Assembly (NCBI GenBank): GCA_003242085.1
Contig: QBML01000011.1
Location: 62,001-126,000 of the forward strand
Length of the DNA: 64,000 nucleotides
Direction of reading: 5' to 3'
Source of the DNA: Pseudanabaena frigida
Lineage (GTDB): Bacteria; Cyanobacteriota; Cyanobacteriia; Pseudanabaenales; Pseudanabaenaceae
The translations under genes were made by a program, and so were the position numbers. This document shows positions 51,233 to 61,227 of the stretch, one piece after another; the first letter of the stretch is position 1, and each line of letters starts with the position of its first letter. Under the pieces are notes generated by a model that searched no databases, had not been told where the DNA came from, and worked only from the letters and a program-made list of their open reading frames with translations.

Positions 51233-52513
51233 TCACGAACCTAGGAGGAACTCATTAACTACAGTCCAATCGCTCACATGGGCAACCTTGCGTCGAGCCA
51301 TGATGTAATCAGCGAGGTAAGTCGCATCTCTAGCAATTCCCGAAAATCTGCCTGAACCCCATGTGTAGAGCCAAGGTAGACCCAAGAAATAAAGTCCTTT
51401 GACTTCAGTTACACCGCGATCGTGCCCTGGGTAGCCCTTACCATCAAAGACAGGAATCTCGATCCAACTAAAATCTGATTTAAATCCAGTACACCAGATG
51501 ACGGTACTGATGTTTGCCTCAGCCAAATCCAGATCGGTAATATCCATCTCTGGTTGCCAAACAGGTTGATATGGTGGTTCTATCGGTGCTTCGATCTGAT
51601 TTTTGGCAATGAAGTTATCAATAGTTTTCTTAATGCTTTCAGAAACAGCATCCGCACCATCCAGATTTTGTCGGAGGTCGCTAAAAAATTCCAACTTATT
51701 GCTAGCGATATTTTTCAATCTGCCATGTAGTTGCATTCCTTCTAGAGCAAAGCGGCGCAAATCAATTTCTCGTCCACCATCGCGTCCAGTCAGATAATGA
51801 TTAGCTTTAGCTCTCACTTTCTCTTTTTGCGGATGTTGATCAATCGATAAATCGTAATATCCCATCAGATCCAGCCATTCCACAGCGTCCTTCCCACGAT
51901 AGCGACGTGGCGATCGCGGTGCACTGCCGACGCATAAATGAACTTTACGTCCTGCCAGATGCAAATCTTCAGCAATTTGACAGCCAGATTGCCCTGTGCC
52001 GATCACTAGAACTGCACCATCGGGTAAAGATTCAGGATTTTTGTATTTGGAGGAATGAACTTGCAAAATACGTTCTGGTAAGCGCTCGGCAATCTGAGGA
52101 ATCTTTGGCTGATGATAAGCACCTGAGGCAACCACTACCTGCTCAGCAGTGTAGTCGCCGATGGTTGTCTGCACTTCAAACAGACCGCGATCGCCTCTTC
52201 TCAAATTAAGCACTTCCACACCTTCCTGAATCGGTGGATTAAAGGATCGGGCGTAACTTTCAATATATTGAACTATTTCATCTTTTTTGATAAAACCTTC
52301 TGGCTCTTTCCCTTGATAATGATATCCAGGAAGCTGACATTGCCAATTGGGAGTTACCAAGCAAAAGGAGTCCCAACGTTGCGATCGCCATGCATTAGCG
52401 ATCTGATTTTTCTCAAAAATAATATGATCTAACCCTCTTTCCTTTAGGCAATAGCTTATGGATAGACCTGCCTGACCACCGCCAACAATTACAACGGGAT
52501 AGTGATTTGTCAT
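51233..52513 (-). CDS. MSMEG_0569-family flavin-dependent oxidoreductase
   Basis: A 426-residue FAD/NAD(P)-binding monooxygenase-like protein. First dinucleotide motif: VVIVGGGQAGLSISYCLKERG (about 7-27). Second: VLVIGTGQSGCQIAEDLHLAGR (about 170-190). The end WCTGFKSDFSWIEIP and GLYFLGLPWLYTWGSGRFSGI fit the family. It is a known Nit1C member. It has its own NtcA-type promoter and is separated from the rest by the second promoter copy, so it forms its own transcription unit. Confidence 0.9.
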   Translation of the reverse strand: MTNHYPVVIVGGGQAGLSISYCLKERGLDHIIFEKNQIANAWRSQRWDSFCLVTPNWQCQLPGYHYQGKEPEGFIKKDEIVQYIESYARSFNPPIQEGVEVLNLRRGDRGLFEVQTTIGDYTAEQVVVASGAYHQPKIPQIAERLPERILQVHSSKYKNPESLPDGAVLVIGTGQSGCQIAEDLHLAGRKVHLCVGSAPRSPRRYRGKDAVEWLDLMGYYDLSIDQHPQKEKVRAKANHYLTGRDGGREIDLRRFALEGMQLHGRLKNIASNKLEFFSDLRQNLDGADAVSESIKKTIDNFIAKNQIEAPIEPPYQPVWQPEMDITDLDLAEANISTVIWCTGFKSDFSWIEIPVFDGKGYPGHDRGVTEVKGLYFLGLPWLYTWGSGRFSGIARDATYLADYIMARRKVAHVSDWTVVNEFLLGS

Positions 52514-52548
52514 TGGCTAATTTCTTCTTTATTGCTTAGAATGATTTG

Positions 52549-52591
52549 AGATTAAGTGCTAGCCAAACTGTAATTTTGTATTCCTAACTAC
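52549..52591 (-). promoter_or_regulatory. NtcA-activated promoter of the flavin oxidoreductase
   Basis: GTA-gttaggaa-TAC (52578-52591, minus strand) is followed after 23 nt by TAATCT (52549-52554), the same spacing as at 51094-51136. Both also share CTAGCAC just before TAATCT and a CTAAATCAATAG motif about 82 nt on the other side of the box. It lies 36-78 nt upstream of the oxidoreductase start. Confidence 0.85.
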
Positions 52592-52696
52592 GAAACTTCT
52601 AAGTCTAGTGATAACGCTAGGGATGGAAGATATATCCATGATTTTGAGGCGATCGCTGTTCGCACTTCTAACTAAATCAATAGTGTAAAAAGTATC

Positions 52697-52793
52697 TATA
52701 GCAATATATAAAACCCAAAGGATGAGTGTCAGCGTGAAGTGCCGCCACTCATCCTTTGGGTTTTATGTCCTAGATATCTCTTGCGTTGCTATA
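52697..52793. mobile_element. MITE-like element
   Basis: Ends TATAGCAATATA and TTGCGTTGCTATA are inverted repeats. The middle has AAAACCCAAAGGATGAGTG paired with CACTCATCCTTTGGGTTTT around a 17-nt loop that keeps a decayed GC core. It lies between the Nit1C promoter region and the next gene; the rest of the gap (52794-52947) shows nothing else. Confidence 0.7.
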
Positions 52794-52947
52794 AATCTAA
52801 AATCTAAAGATGGCGAAAAGTGCAGTCTTTAGATTTTAGGTTTCCTGTGGTGATAACCGAGACAGCAAATCTCCTCTACTTTTCTATACCTAAACAGGCT
52901 AGGATACATATATACACAGTAAGTAATGCGATCATCAGGAACTAACA

Positions 52948-53247
52948 ATGGTAGAACGTCCTATCAAAAAAGCAGACCGTCAGCCAAGCTCAGAAGCTAT
53001 CGAAAGCACACCCAGCGCTAAACGGTCTGATGACTCCGACAAAAAACGTTCTACCCGTAGCGGCGGCAAAGACAAAAGAGATAAAAGAGGCTCCCGCGAC
53101 GAAGAAGTAAAGCAACCTGTAAATCTCGCTTTAGTGAGAGGACCCAAGCCTACTAAACCTCAGCCGATTGTTGAAGAAGTTATTGCTGAAGTATCTGAAG
53201 AAATTGCACCTGAAGAAGTTGCATCTGAAGAAGCAACCGAAGCATAA
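52948..53247 (+). CDS. Small charged, low-complexity protein
   Basis: A 99-residue hydrophilic protein with a basic N-terminal half (KKRSTRSGGKDKRDKRGSRDEE), a short central motif VNLALVRGPKPTKPQP and an acidic tail of EE-V/A repeats. The central motif looks like that of small hypothetical proteins conserved in cyanobacteria, but no function is known. It is probably largely disordered. The start ATG at 52948 is the only one. A strong hairpin follows. Confidence 0.65.
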   Translation: MVERPIKKADRQPSSEAIESTPSAKRSDDSDKKRSTRSGGKDKRDKRGSRDEEVKQPVNLALVRGPKPTKPQPIVEEVIAEVSEEIAPEEVASEEATEA

Positions 53248-53263
53248 GGACTTCGTTGTAAAG

Positions 53264-53320
53264 TAAGGAACCGATTTTTGATGGCGCGGCTTCGCCGCGC
53301 CATCAAAAATCGGTTCCTTA
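53264..53320. repeat. Long perfect hairpin, same family as 46577
   Basis: TAAGGAACCGATTTTTGATGGCGCGGC-ttc- and its complement form a 27-bp perfect stem. The inner 19 bp match the hairpin at 46577-46617; both are followed by a TTG..(A)AACCCTAATT sequence. Confidence 0.75.
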
Positions 53321-53341
53321 TTAAATTGCATAACCCTAATT

Positions 53342-53376
53342 AAAATAAAGGAGGCGCTTTGCGCCTCCTTTATTTT
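53342..53376. terminator. Terminator overlapping the metal permease stop
   Basis: AAAATAAAGGAGGCGC-ttt-GCGCCTCCTTTATTTT is a perfect 16-bp stem with T-rich arm on the minus strand, overlapping the permease stop codon at 53370. Confidence 0.7.
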
Positions 53377-54227
53377 GTTGAGCGTGTTAGTAAGCCTTGA
53401 CTGGGACTAAAAACCAACGCCAATAAAAACAAAGCTAGAACCGCTAAGACGATCGCAGGGCCTGAAGGCAAATTTAGATAATAACTGGCATATAAGCCGA
53501 TCGCACTTGCCAAAACCCCTAAACCAGATCCCACAAAAATCATCTGGTGCAATTCCTTGACTAATAAGTAGGCAGTAATCGCGGGACCAACTAATAGGGA
53601 TACCACCAGCACCACGCCCATAGTCTGCATACTGGCAATAATCGTCAAAGTCACCCCTGCCATCAATGCTAAATAGATCGAGTTAACGGGCAGTCCCAAC
53701 GCTTGTGCCCCAATCCGATCGAAGGTGTAAAACAGTAATTGCTTATAAAACATGGCGATCGCGGTTAACACGATCGCCGTAATTATCCCTGCTCGGATCG
53801 TATCGGTTTGGGAAACGCTAAGAATATCGCCAAATAAAAAGCCATGCAGATCGATTTTGATTTTCAGCAACGAAATTAGCAAAATGCCGATCGCAAAGAA
53901 ACTAGAAGAGGTTAGCGCCATCGCCGCATCGACTTTGACGCGAGTTTGCGATCGCAACCATGCAATCAAAAAGGCGCTACCAATACCCGATACAAATGCG
54001 CCGATCGCCACATCAATGCGCAAAAAAAAGGCGATCGCCATCCCCGGCATCACCGTATGGGTCATCACATCTCCCAACAAAGCCATGCGTTGCACGATCA
54101 AAAAGCAGCCGATCGCGGGACAAATAATTCCCGCTAAACCACCTGCAATCAAGGCATTTCGCATAAATTCTAAAGCAAGTGGCTCAGTGATCCATTGCCA
54201 GATGGGAAATTGGGTAAGGTTTATCAT
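53370..54227 (-). CDS. Metal ABC transporter permease (ZnuB/MntB-like)
   Basis: An ABC-3 family membrane subunit of 285 aa with about eight TM helices. LIAGGLAGIICPAIGCFLIVQRMALLGDVMTHTVMPGMAIAF is the classic start of zinc/manganese permeases; LGLPVNSIYLALMAGVTLTIIASMQTMGVVLVVSLLVGPAITAYLL is the coupling region. Metal specificity (Zn, Mn or Fe) cannot be read. No ATPase or binding-protein gene is next to it, so it is isolated, which is unusual for this transporter type. Confidence 0.9.
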   Translation of the reverse strand: MINLTQFPIWQWITEPLALEFMRNALIAGGLAGIICPAIGCFLIVQRMALLGDVMTHTVMPGMAIAFFLRIDVAIGAFVSGIGSAFLIAWLRSQTRVKVDAAMALTSSSFFAIGILLISLLKIKIDLHGFLFGDILSVSQTDTIRAGIITAIVLTAIAMFYKQLLFYTFDRIGAQALGLPVNSIYLALMAGVTLTIIASMQTMGVVLVVSLLVGPAITAYLLVKELHQMIFVGSGLGVLASAIGLYASYYLNLPSGPAIVLAVLALFLLALVFSPSQGLLTRSTK

Positions 54228-54257
54228 ACCTAATATTTTATAAACTTATTGTCTTTG

Positions 54258-54373
54258 TATCGCAATGTAAGTTTTGCGTAGGACATAAAACCCAAATAAA
54301 TAGAGGCGGTGCTTTTCACCGCCTCTATTTATTTGGGTTTTGATTTGTCCTAGATATCTCTTTCATTGTTATA
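54258..54373. mobile_element. Complete MITE-like element
   Basis: Ends TATCGCAATGTAAG and TTTCATTGTTATA are imperfect inverted repeats. The centre AAAACCCAAATAAATAGAGGCGGTG-cttt- with its complement (54287-54341) equals the outer stem of the copies at 5787 and 14631. Confidence 0.7.
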
Positions 54374-54461
54374 AAAATTGTTGTTTTCAGTGCCTACGAC
54401 GCTGAAAACAACAAAATCGTTTTCATAATGAGAATTACTGTGACTGATTACATCGCTTTTT

Positions 54462-56273
54462 CTAATCGCCGTTCAATTGCAAAATTGCCATAAACGCTGC
54501 TTGCGGAACTTCTACAGTACCAATTGACTTCATGCGTTTCTTGCCTTTCTTTTGCTTCTCCAATAGCTTCTTCTTCCGTGAAATATCGCCACCATAGCAT
54601 TTGCTGAGAACATTCTTTCTCAATGCCGAAATATTCTCCCGCGCCAAAATTTTAGAACCGATCGCCGCTTGAATGGGAATTTGAAACTGTTGGCGTGGAA
54701 TTAGCTCTCTCAGCTTAGATACCAATGCCCGACCGACATTGTAAGACTTGTCGCGATGAACAATACAAGCCAAAGCATCAACTGGCTCTTCATTTACCAA
54801 GATATCAACTAACACCAAGTCATTAGGACGATAGCCAATAACTTGATATTCCATACTGGCATAACCCTTAGTTCGTGATTTCATCTGATCGAAGAAATCA
54901 GTTACCATTTCTGCTAATGGAAGTTCATAGATTAGAGTTGCACGTTCAGTGGTGATATATTTTGTATCAACAAATACGCCACGTCTTGCCACACATAGCT
55001 CCATCAAAGTACCAATATAGGATTGAGGAGTCATAATCTCTAACTTGACATAGGGTTCCTCAATCTCTTTTCTTGAATTTGGTGGTGGTAATTCACTGGG
55101 ATTATCGATCATTAAGATCTCATCGGTATTTGTTGTGACTCGATAAATTACCGATGGTGCAGTCACAATTAGATCGAGGTTATATTCACGTTCGAGTCTT
55201 TCCTGCACGATTTCCATGTGTAGCATTCCCAAAAATCCACAACGAAAACCGAATCCCATCGCATTTGATGTTTCAGGTTCATAATTTAGAGCAGCATCGT
55301 TAAGTTTGAGCTTCGTTAAAGCTTCACGTAATTCCTCGAACTGATCTGCGTCAGTGGGGAACATACCGCAGAAGACCATTGGTTTGGCTTCTTCATAGCC
55401 AGGAAAAGGTTCTGGAGCCGAGTCGATCGCTGAAGTAATCGTGTCTCCAACCCGCGCATGGGCAACCATCTTGATCGCTGCCGCCAGATAACCCACCTCA
55501 CCCGCATGTAATTCATCAACTTGGATTTGTCCAGGGGCAAGGACACCTAGCTCATCGATTACATATTCTTGACCCGAAGCCATGAATTTAACGCGATCGC
55601 CTTTTTTGACCGTGCCATCCATTACCCGAAAATAGACGATCACCCCGCGATAGGCATCGTAATAACTATCAAAAATTAAAGCCCTTAGAGGTTGATCGAC
55701 CGTATCCTTTGGTGCAGGTACTTGCAATACGATCGCCTCAAGGATCTCCCGAATCCCGACACCCATTTTCGCCGATGCCCGAATTGCGTCCGAGCAGTCT
55801 AAGCCGATTAACTGCTCAATTTCATTGGCAATGCGTTCGGGATCTGCACCAGGTAAATCGATTTTATTTAGTACGGGGACAATCTCTAGATCATTGGCTA
55901 ATGCTAAATAGACATTAGCGAGAGTTTGCGCTTCTACACCCTGTGATGCGTCCACCACGAGCAAAGCCCCTTCACAAGCCGCCAAACTACGAGATACCTC
56001 ATAGGAAAAATCCACATGTCCAGGAGTATCGATCAAATTGATCGTGTATTCTTCACCATTGAGCGCTTTGTAGTTCATCCTTGCTGCTTGCAGCTTAATC
56101 GTGATTCCCCGCTCTCGCTCCAAATCCATATTGTCGAGAAATTGCGCTTTCATATCTCGATCCGCAACCGTGCCTGTAAATTGCAGCAAGCGATCGGCAA
56201 GCGTGGACTTACCATGATCGATATGGGCAATGATTGAAAAGTTACGAATGCGAGAGACGGGTACGTTGGTCAT
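54462..56273 (-). CDS. lepA: Elongation factor 4 (LepA)
   Basis: LepA is a ribosome-bound GTPase that back-translocates stalled ribosomes or assists assembly. The 603-residue protein has G1 [15 protein letters not shown] (about 16-30), switch region [14 protein letters not shown]3 DTPGHVDF and G4 [11 protein letters not shown]. Domains II, III and V follow, and the LepA-specific C-terminal domain is present ([35 protein letters not shown]). The length is normal. It is monocistronic and divergent from infB across a 537-bp gap. Confidence 0.97.
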   Translation of the reverse strand: MTNVPVSRIRNFSIIAHIDHGKSTLADRLLQFTGTVADRDMKAQFLDNMDLERERGITIKLQAARMNYKALNGEEYTINLIDTPGHVDFSYEVSRSLAACEGALLVVDASQGVEAQTLANVYLALANDLEIVPVLNKIDLPGADPERIANEIEQLIGLDCSDAIRASAKMGVGIREILEAIVLQVPAPKDTVDQPLRALIFDSYYDAYRGVIVYFRVMDGTVKKGDRVKFMASGQEYVIDELGVLAPGQIQVDELHAGEVGYLAAAIKMVAHARVGDTITSAIDSAPEPFPGYEEAKPMVFCGMFPTDADQFEELREALTKLKLNDAALNYEPETSNAMGFGFRCGFLGMLHMEIVQERLEREYNLDLIVTAPSVIYRVTTNTDEILMIDNPSELPPPNSRKEIEEPYVKLEIMTPQSYIGTLMELCVARRGVFVDTKYITTERATLIYELPLAEMVTDFFDQMKSRTKGYASMEYQVIGYRPNDLVLVDILVNEEPVDALACIVHRDKSYNVGRALVSKLRELIPRQQFQIPIQAAIGSKILARENISALRKNVLSKCYGGDISRKKKLLEKQKKGKKRMKSIGTVEVPQAAFMAILQLNGD

Positions 56274-56810
56274 AGTTCAAAACATTATGGGGCAAAACAT
56301 GGTGTGCAAAAGACTGCGAAACTATTCGATCCTACCTTAAAGTAAAGTAGTGTAAAGAACTGTAAGCTTGCTAATCATCTAAATATAGAAATCCTAAATC
56401 ATTTATAAAGAAAACCAAGGAGCTTCAGCCTCTTAATTATGAGCTTGAAGTTCTCACGATTCATTTAGGATTGCCATACACAAAAAATTATTTTTAAATT
56501 AGTATTTAAAGTGTTTTTTAGAGTTAACGTACAAGAGCTAGTAAACTGAATGAGATTTTGCCAAAGTTTGCGAGTTAAGTTCGCTGACTTCTCATATTAC
56601 TAGTTGTATGAGTAATAATAGCTATAGTAGTTTCATTTAAAATTGAAACATACTCGCTAGCCTGCTCATCAGGGATAGCTACGCGCTTCTAAGATTAACT
56701 ATGGTCAATGTAATTCAGTCAATGTAATTCAACCTAGCAAAAGATAGGAAGCAACTTCTATGTAAATTCAATTTCATCGTGTACAACAGTTACGCAGGGC
56801 AGAGTAAGCA
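56274..56810. other. Long divergent region between lepA and infB
   Basis: This 537-bp gap holds the lepA and infB promoters and the infB leader. A direct repeat GTCAATGTAATTCA occurs twice in a row near 56704-56729. It contains no usual infB partner genes (rimP, nusA, ylxR). No riboswitch or sRNA structure was recognised. Confidence 0.4.
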
Positions 56811-59800
56811 ATGAGTATAAGCAATCGAGTTCGACTTTATGAACTTTCACGAGAGCTAGACCTTGACACCAAAGATGTCATCGCGGTGTGTGAGGAATTA
56901 AATATAGTTGTCAAAAGTCATAGTAGTACGATTACAGAATCAGAGGCGGAAATGGTGCGAGCCAAAGCCCCTCAACATTATCCTAAAACTGCCGACCTAA
57001 AAGCTCCTGATAAGAAAGCTGGGGTGGCGACAAAGACCAAAGAATCTGAAGCTCGTATTGCTAAGCAGCAAATCCTTGCCGTCAGTAAGCCAACTATTCG
57101 GCTCACCTCTCCACCTGTCTCTGCTAATGTAGGAGCTATAGCTCCAAACAATCCACCAAATGCGACGATCTCTGAGCCTAGCTCAGAACCCTCTGCTAAA
57201 ACTGCTGTTGTTAATCCTCCCTCGCCCATGCCCTCTGCTTCCTCATTAGTTAAGCCTCCCAGTCGTCCTTCTATCCTAGATGGCGAAATTCCCAAGATCG
57301 AAACCACCCCTGCGCCCAAAATTGAATTGACCTCAGAAACAGCATTGACCTCACCTGTAAATCCCCAAGCGATCAAAGAAACTCAAACAGTTTCGCAATC
57401 AGAGCCTAAGGCAGAATTAATTGTGCCCACAGTTCCACCCCAATCATCTAGTAAGGCTACCGTGCCTAATTCTGCGAAAGTTGGCGGCGAGGCGATGAAT
57501 GTTTCGGTCGGCTCACCTGCAAACGTGAATGCTCCTAAAGAACAAGCACCACGCAAAGAGTCCCCCAAAGCAGATCGTTCACTATTGGAAAAAGCAGAGC
57601 GTCCGCTTGTACCAAAGCAATCTTTGGTAAGCGTATCACCTCCACAAGTCAAGTTAAACAAGCCTGTTGCTCCAGAACGTCCTAAGCCTGCTGTTACAGT
57701 CTCTCCAAAACAACCTGTCGCGCCTAAAGCCCCAGCAGAAAAACCCTCAGACGAGTCAAGAGTAAACGCTAGAGCCAATCAGAGTAAATCTGAACAGGTA
57801 AAAGGGGAGCAGCCAAAAAGCGATCTCAAAGTTGGTAATGATGTTGCTGGTAATAGTCCTGCCGCAACTCCGAAAAATGAAGTTGTCAAGACAAACAAGC
57901 CTGAAAGACCAAAGCTGAATAAGCCTGTCGAACAACCCACGGTGCCTGCTGGCGGCAGACCACAAAGTCGTGGTCCCAAACTAGTTAAAGATTCGGTACT
58001 GATTGAGCGGGGGATCACAGCTCCAACCGAACCACCGCACAATTTGCGTCCGCCGATGCCCACCCTGATGCGTGCGCCTGAGAAGCCCGTAATTGCTGAT
58101 AAGAGCGGCAAGAAACCTGAAGTTGCGGGGGGATTCAATCCTAATTTGCCTGAGCTTTTAGAAAAACCAACCCTGCCTAATAAGGCTAGTAAGCGTAAGG
58201 GTAAATCTAAAGAAGAAGAAGAAAAGGATTTACTGGAACTTAAAGAAAAGAACCGCCTGAATAAGCCTAAGCGCTATTTGCGTGACTTTGATGATGAAGA
58301 TGATGATGCTGCTGACCTTGAAGCTGCTGCTGAGCTAGCTCAGATCAGTCTGTCTTTGGCACGTCCTACAGCACGTCCTAAAGCAGCAACTGTGCCATCG
58401 AAGCCAACTATGGCTGCCGATATCAAGCCAACACAGCCCAAGAAAAAATCAGCACCAAGTCGCGATCGCCGTCATCAGCAAGTCGAAGTCATTCCCGAAA
58501 AACCAACCTCAGTCGAAATTACTGAGGGCATGACCGTTGCCGTACTAGCTAATCGTTTGGCACTTTCGGAGACAGAGGTGATTCGCACCCTGTTTATGAA
58601 AGGCATCATGGCAAATATCAACCAAACATTGGATGTGGGCACATCCAAGATGGTGGCGGCTGAGCTAGGTTATGAAGTCCATGCCCCTGAGATTATTGAG
58701 CTTGCGGTCAAGACCGAGATGATCGAATCTGGTGACCTTGATAAGCTACAACGTCGTCCTCCAGTTGTGACGATCATGGGTCACGTTGACCATGGTAAGA
58801 CCACATTGCTTGATGCAATTCGGAAGAGTAAGGTTGCTCAAGGCGAAGCGGGTGGTATTACTCAGCATATCGGTGCATACCACGTTGATGTTGAACATAA
58901 CGGACAAAAACAACAGATTGTCTTCCTTGACACTCCCGGTCACGAAGCCTTTACCGCCATGCGAGCGCGTGGTACTAAGGTTACTGACATTGCTGTACTT
59001 GTAGTTGCTGCCGATGATGGTGTCCAGCCACAAACCATTGAAGCAATCAGCCATGCTCGCGCAGCGAAAGTGCCAATTGTTGTTGCTATTAATAAGGTTG
59101 ACAAGGTTGAAGCTCAGCCCGATCGCATCCGCCAAGAGTTAACAGAATACTCACTGGTTGCTGAAGAATGGGGCGGCGACACCATCATGGTTCCCGTTAG
59201 TGCAATTCGCCGCGAAAATCTTGATACCTTGCTAGAAATGATCTTGCTGGTTGCTGAAGTCGAAGATTTACAGGCGAACCCCAACCGTACTGCTAAGGGT
59301 ACGGTCATCGAAGCTCACCTTGATAAGGCGAAGGGGCCAGTTGCCACATTGCTTGTCCAAAATGGTACATTGCGTGTTGGCGATATCTTCGTTGCTGGTG
59401 CTGCCTTTGGTAAAGTTCGAGCGATGGTGGACGATCGCGGCGCTCGTGTCGGTCAGGCTTCACCATCCTTTGCGGTGGAAGTCCTCGGTCTGGGAGATGT
59501 CCCTGCGGCAGGTGATGAGTTTGAAGTCTATCTTGACGAAAAACTTGCCCGTGCGATCGCCGACCAGCGAACGATGGATCAACGTCAAACTCGATTGGTA
59601 CAGGCGATGGCTTCCCGTCGTGTCACCCTTGGTACTTTGTCCGAGAAGGTCAAGGAAGGGGATCTCAAGGAACTCAATATTATTCTCAAGGCGGACGTAC
59701 AAGGTTCTCTCGAAGCAATTCTTGGAGCTTTGGCTCAACTGCCTCAGCGCGAAGTCCAATTGCGTATTCTCTTATCGGCTCCTGGTGAAATCACCGAAAA

Positions 59801-60284
59801 CGATATCAGTTTGGCGGCAGCTAGCTCGGCTGTAGTCTTGGGCTTTAATACGACGATGGCTCCAGGGGCTAGACAGGCTGCTGATGAGATGGGTGTTGAC
59901 TTCCGCGATTACAACGTCATCTATAAGCTCTTGGAAGATATCCAAGATGCGATGGAAGGCTTGCTGGATCCTGAAATGATTGAGGAATACCTTGGTCAGG
60001 CTGAGGTTCGTGCCATCTTTACGATTGGTAAGGGTGCTGTGGCTGGTTGTTATGTCCAGAATGGTAAGTTGCTCCGTAACTGCAATGTCCGCGTCAAACG
60101 TGGCAATGAAGTTGTGCATTCTGCCGTGCTGGAATCTCTCAGAAGGGTCAAGGATGATGCTAAAGAAGTCGCCTCTGGTTTTGAGTGCGGTGTCTCACTA
60201 GCGAAGTTCTCGACATGGAAAGAGGGCGATATTATCGAAGCCTTCCGCATGGTCACTAAGCGTCGTACGCTAGCTACTTCGTAG
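56811..60284 (+). CDS. infB: Translation initiation factor IF-2
   Basis: IF-2 brings initiator tRNA to the 30S subunit and hydrolyses GTP on subunit joining. The 1157-residue protein has an N-terminal IF2-N motif ([26 protein letters not shown]), a very long Pro/Lys/Ser-rich linker (about 60-560, longer than in most bacteria but usual in cyanobacteria), and a second IF2-N ([16 protein letters not shown]). The G domain has [15 protein letters not shown] (about 656), [15 protein letters not shown] and NKVDK. Domains II-IV end in [24 protein letters not shown]. Upstream operon partners are absent. A clear terminator follows. Confidence 0.97.
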   Translation: MSISNRVRLYELSRELDLDTKDVIAVCEELNIVVKSHSSTITESEAEMVRAKAPQHYPKTADLKAPDKKAGVATKTKESEARIAKQQILAVSKPTIRLTSPPVSANVGAIAPNNPPNATISEPSSEPSAKTAVVNPPSPMPSASSLVKPPSRPSILDGEIPKIETTPAPKIELTSETALTSPVNPQAIKETQTVSQSEPKAELIVPTVPPQSSSKATVPNSAKVGGEAMNVSVGSPANVNAPKEQAPRKESPKADRSLLEKAERPLVPKQSLVSVSPPQVKLNKPVAPERPKPAVTVSPKQPVAPKAPAEKPSDESRVNARANQSKSEQVKGEQPKSDLKVGNDVAGNSPAATPKNEVVKTNKPERPKLNKPVEQPTVPAGGRPQSRGPKLVKDSVLIERGITAPTEPPHNLRPPMPTLMRAPEKPVIADKSGKKPEVAGGFNPNLPELLEKPTLPNKASKRKGKSKEEEEKDLLELKEKNRLNKPKRYLRDFDDEDDDAADLEAAAELAQISLSLARPTARPKAATVPSKPTMAADIKPTQPKKKSAPSRDRRHQQVEVIPEKPTSVEITEGMTVAVLANRLALSETEVIRTLFMKGIMANINQTLDVGTSKMVAAELGYEVHAPEIIELAVKTEMIESGDLDKLQRRPPVVTIMGHVDHGKTTLLDAIRKSKVAQGEAGGITQHIGAYHVDVEHNGQKQQIVFLDTPGHEAFTAMRARGTKVTDIAVLVVAADDGVQPQTIEAISHARAAKVPIVVAINKVDKVEAQPDRIRQELTEYSLVAEEWGGDTIMVPVSAIRRENLDTLLEMILLVAEVEDLQANPNRTAKGTVIEAHLDKAKGPVATLLVQNGTLRVGDIFVAGAAFGKVRAMVDDRGARVGQASPSFAVEVLGLGDVPAAGDEFEVYLDEKLARAIADQRTMDQRQTRLVQAMASRRVTLGTLSEKVKEGDLKELNIILKADVQGSLEAILGALAQLPQREVQLRILLSAPGEITENDISLAAASSAVVLGFNTTMAPGARQAADEMGVDFRDYNVIYKLLEDIQDAMEGLLDPEMIEEYLGQAEVRAIFTIGKGAVAGCYVQNGKLLRNCNVRVKRGNEVVHSAVLESLRRVKDDAKEVASGFECGVSLAKFSTWKEGDIIEAFRMVTKRRTLATS

Positions 60285-60287
60285 CAG

Positions 60288-60329
60288 AACCAATAAAAAA
60301 GCGTCCCTAGGGGCGCTTTTTTATTGGTT
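60288..60329 (+). terminator. Intrinsic terminator of infB
   Basis: AACCAATAAAAAAGCG-tccctagggg-CGCTTTTTTATTGGTT is a long stem with a T-run in the 3' arm, 4 nt after the infB stop. It can also serve the convergent HEPN-like gene. Confidence 0.85.
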
Positions 60330-60351
60330 TGAAAATATTTTCAGGTAAAAG

Positions 60352-60864
60352 TTATTGATTGAGACCTAATTCTCCCCTCAAATACTTCTGAATTATAGGT
60401 TGAGCTTCACCAATGACTTCATTAATTAGGTTTACATGAGATGGATTATATCGATCAAATGAATAAAATCCTATCGGAGAAACGCCCAAAAAGTTTTCTA
60501 AGACTTCTTTTAACTCTTGACCTTCCACTTTTCCATGAGCAGCAAAATTTCTAGTATTTCTAAATTTTTTCTCAAGTCCTTTGTTAGTAAATAATTCCTT
60601 TAAACGGTTTTCCGATGTTTTATTGATATATTCATACAGAGAATATAAAGTAACAAAGTGTAGAACTGGATCGCTATTTAGATTCTCAAGACTTAAAAAT
60701 CTATCAAAGTATTCATCGATATTATCTTTTTGGATTTCTAAGACTTCACAAACTTTTTGCAGAGGTATATTTCTGGGAAACCCAAGAAATGACATTTCAC
60801 ACCCTATTTCACATATTGTTGCAGCAGGTTGAAATATCTTATTTCCCGTTTCACAATCTAACAC
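60352..60864 (-). CDS. HEPN-like protein, possibly the 3' part of a split gene
   Basis: The 170-residue ORF starts at GTG 60864 with no ribosome site. It has an all-helical C-terminal half with KFRNTRNFAAHGKVEG, whose RNFAAH fits the HEPN Rx4H ribonuclease motif. The frame stays open for 21 more codons upstream with protein-like sequence (RRYTPFERNRHQSNIYDIEV) back to the TAA at 60928, which ends the upstream ORF in the same frame. It may therefore be the second part of one gene cut by a nonsense mutation. Confidence 0.6.
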   Translation of the reverse strand: MLDCETGNKIFQPAATICEIGCEMSFLGFPRNIPLQKVCEVLEIQKDNIDEYFDRFLSLENLNSDPVLHFVTLYSLYEYINKTSENRLKELFTNKGLEKKFRNTRNFAAHGKVEGQELKEVLENFLGVSPIGFYSFDRYNPSHVNLINEVIGEAQPIIQKYLRGELGLNQ

Positions 60865-60927
60865 TTCAATATCGTAAATATTAGATTGATGACGATTTCT
60901 TTCGAATGGTGTATATCTACGCTGATT

Positions 60928-61227
60928 TTATAAATCCATGAAAGCAAATTGCAACCGATTTAAAGATTTAATGACTACTTTTAATGACTTTTGCTTGAAA
61001 GCATCAATATTAATTTCTTCTTGATAATGTTCAGTTTTATAAAAAAATGCATCAAGTTTTCCTTCCTCTCGAAGTCTTACTGAAATCTGGAAATCATTAA
61101 TCTCAAAGAGTTTTACAAGCCCTTCATTATCCAGTAACGCATCCTTTATATAAAGTTCTCGCAAAATTGAATCAGGAGGTAATCCGTAAGAAAGAATGTA
61201 GCAATACTTCTTTTTGGAGGCTAGCAT
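60928..61227 (-). CDS. Unknown 99-aa protein, possibly the 5' part of the HEPN-like gene
   Basis: A short ORF from ATG 61227: MLASKKKYCYILSYGLPPDS, then charged helical sequence ending in NRLQFAFMDL. I recognise no family. The TAA at 60928-60930 is the only barrier to the downstream HEPN-like ORF in the same frame, and the two together would encode about 291 residues. The sequence is A+T-rich. Either two small genes or one gene broken by a stop. Confidence 0.5.
   Translation of the reverse strand: MLASKKKYCYILSYGLPPDSILRELYIKDALLDNEGLVKLFEINDFQISVRLREEGKLDAFFYKTEHYQEEINIDAFKQKSLKVVIKSLNRLQFAFMDL

Noticed and set aside
5758-54373. CRISPR array from repeated hairpins
   Set aside because: The repeats are dispersed single elements many kilobases apart with no regular spacers and no cas genes.
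59251-59835. 194-aa ORF inside infB
   Set aside because: It is a same-strand out-of-frame shadow of the strongly conserved IF-2 coding sequence.
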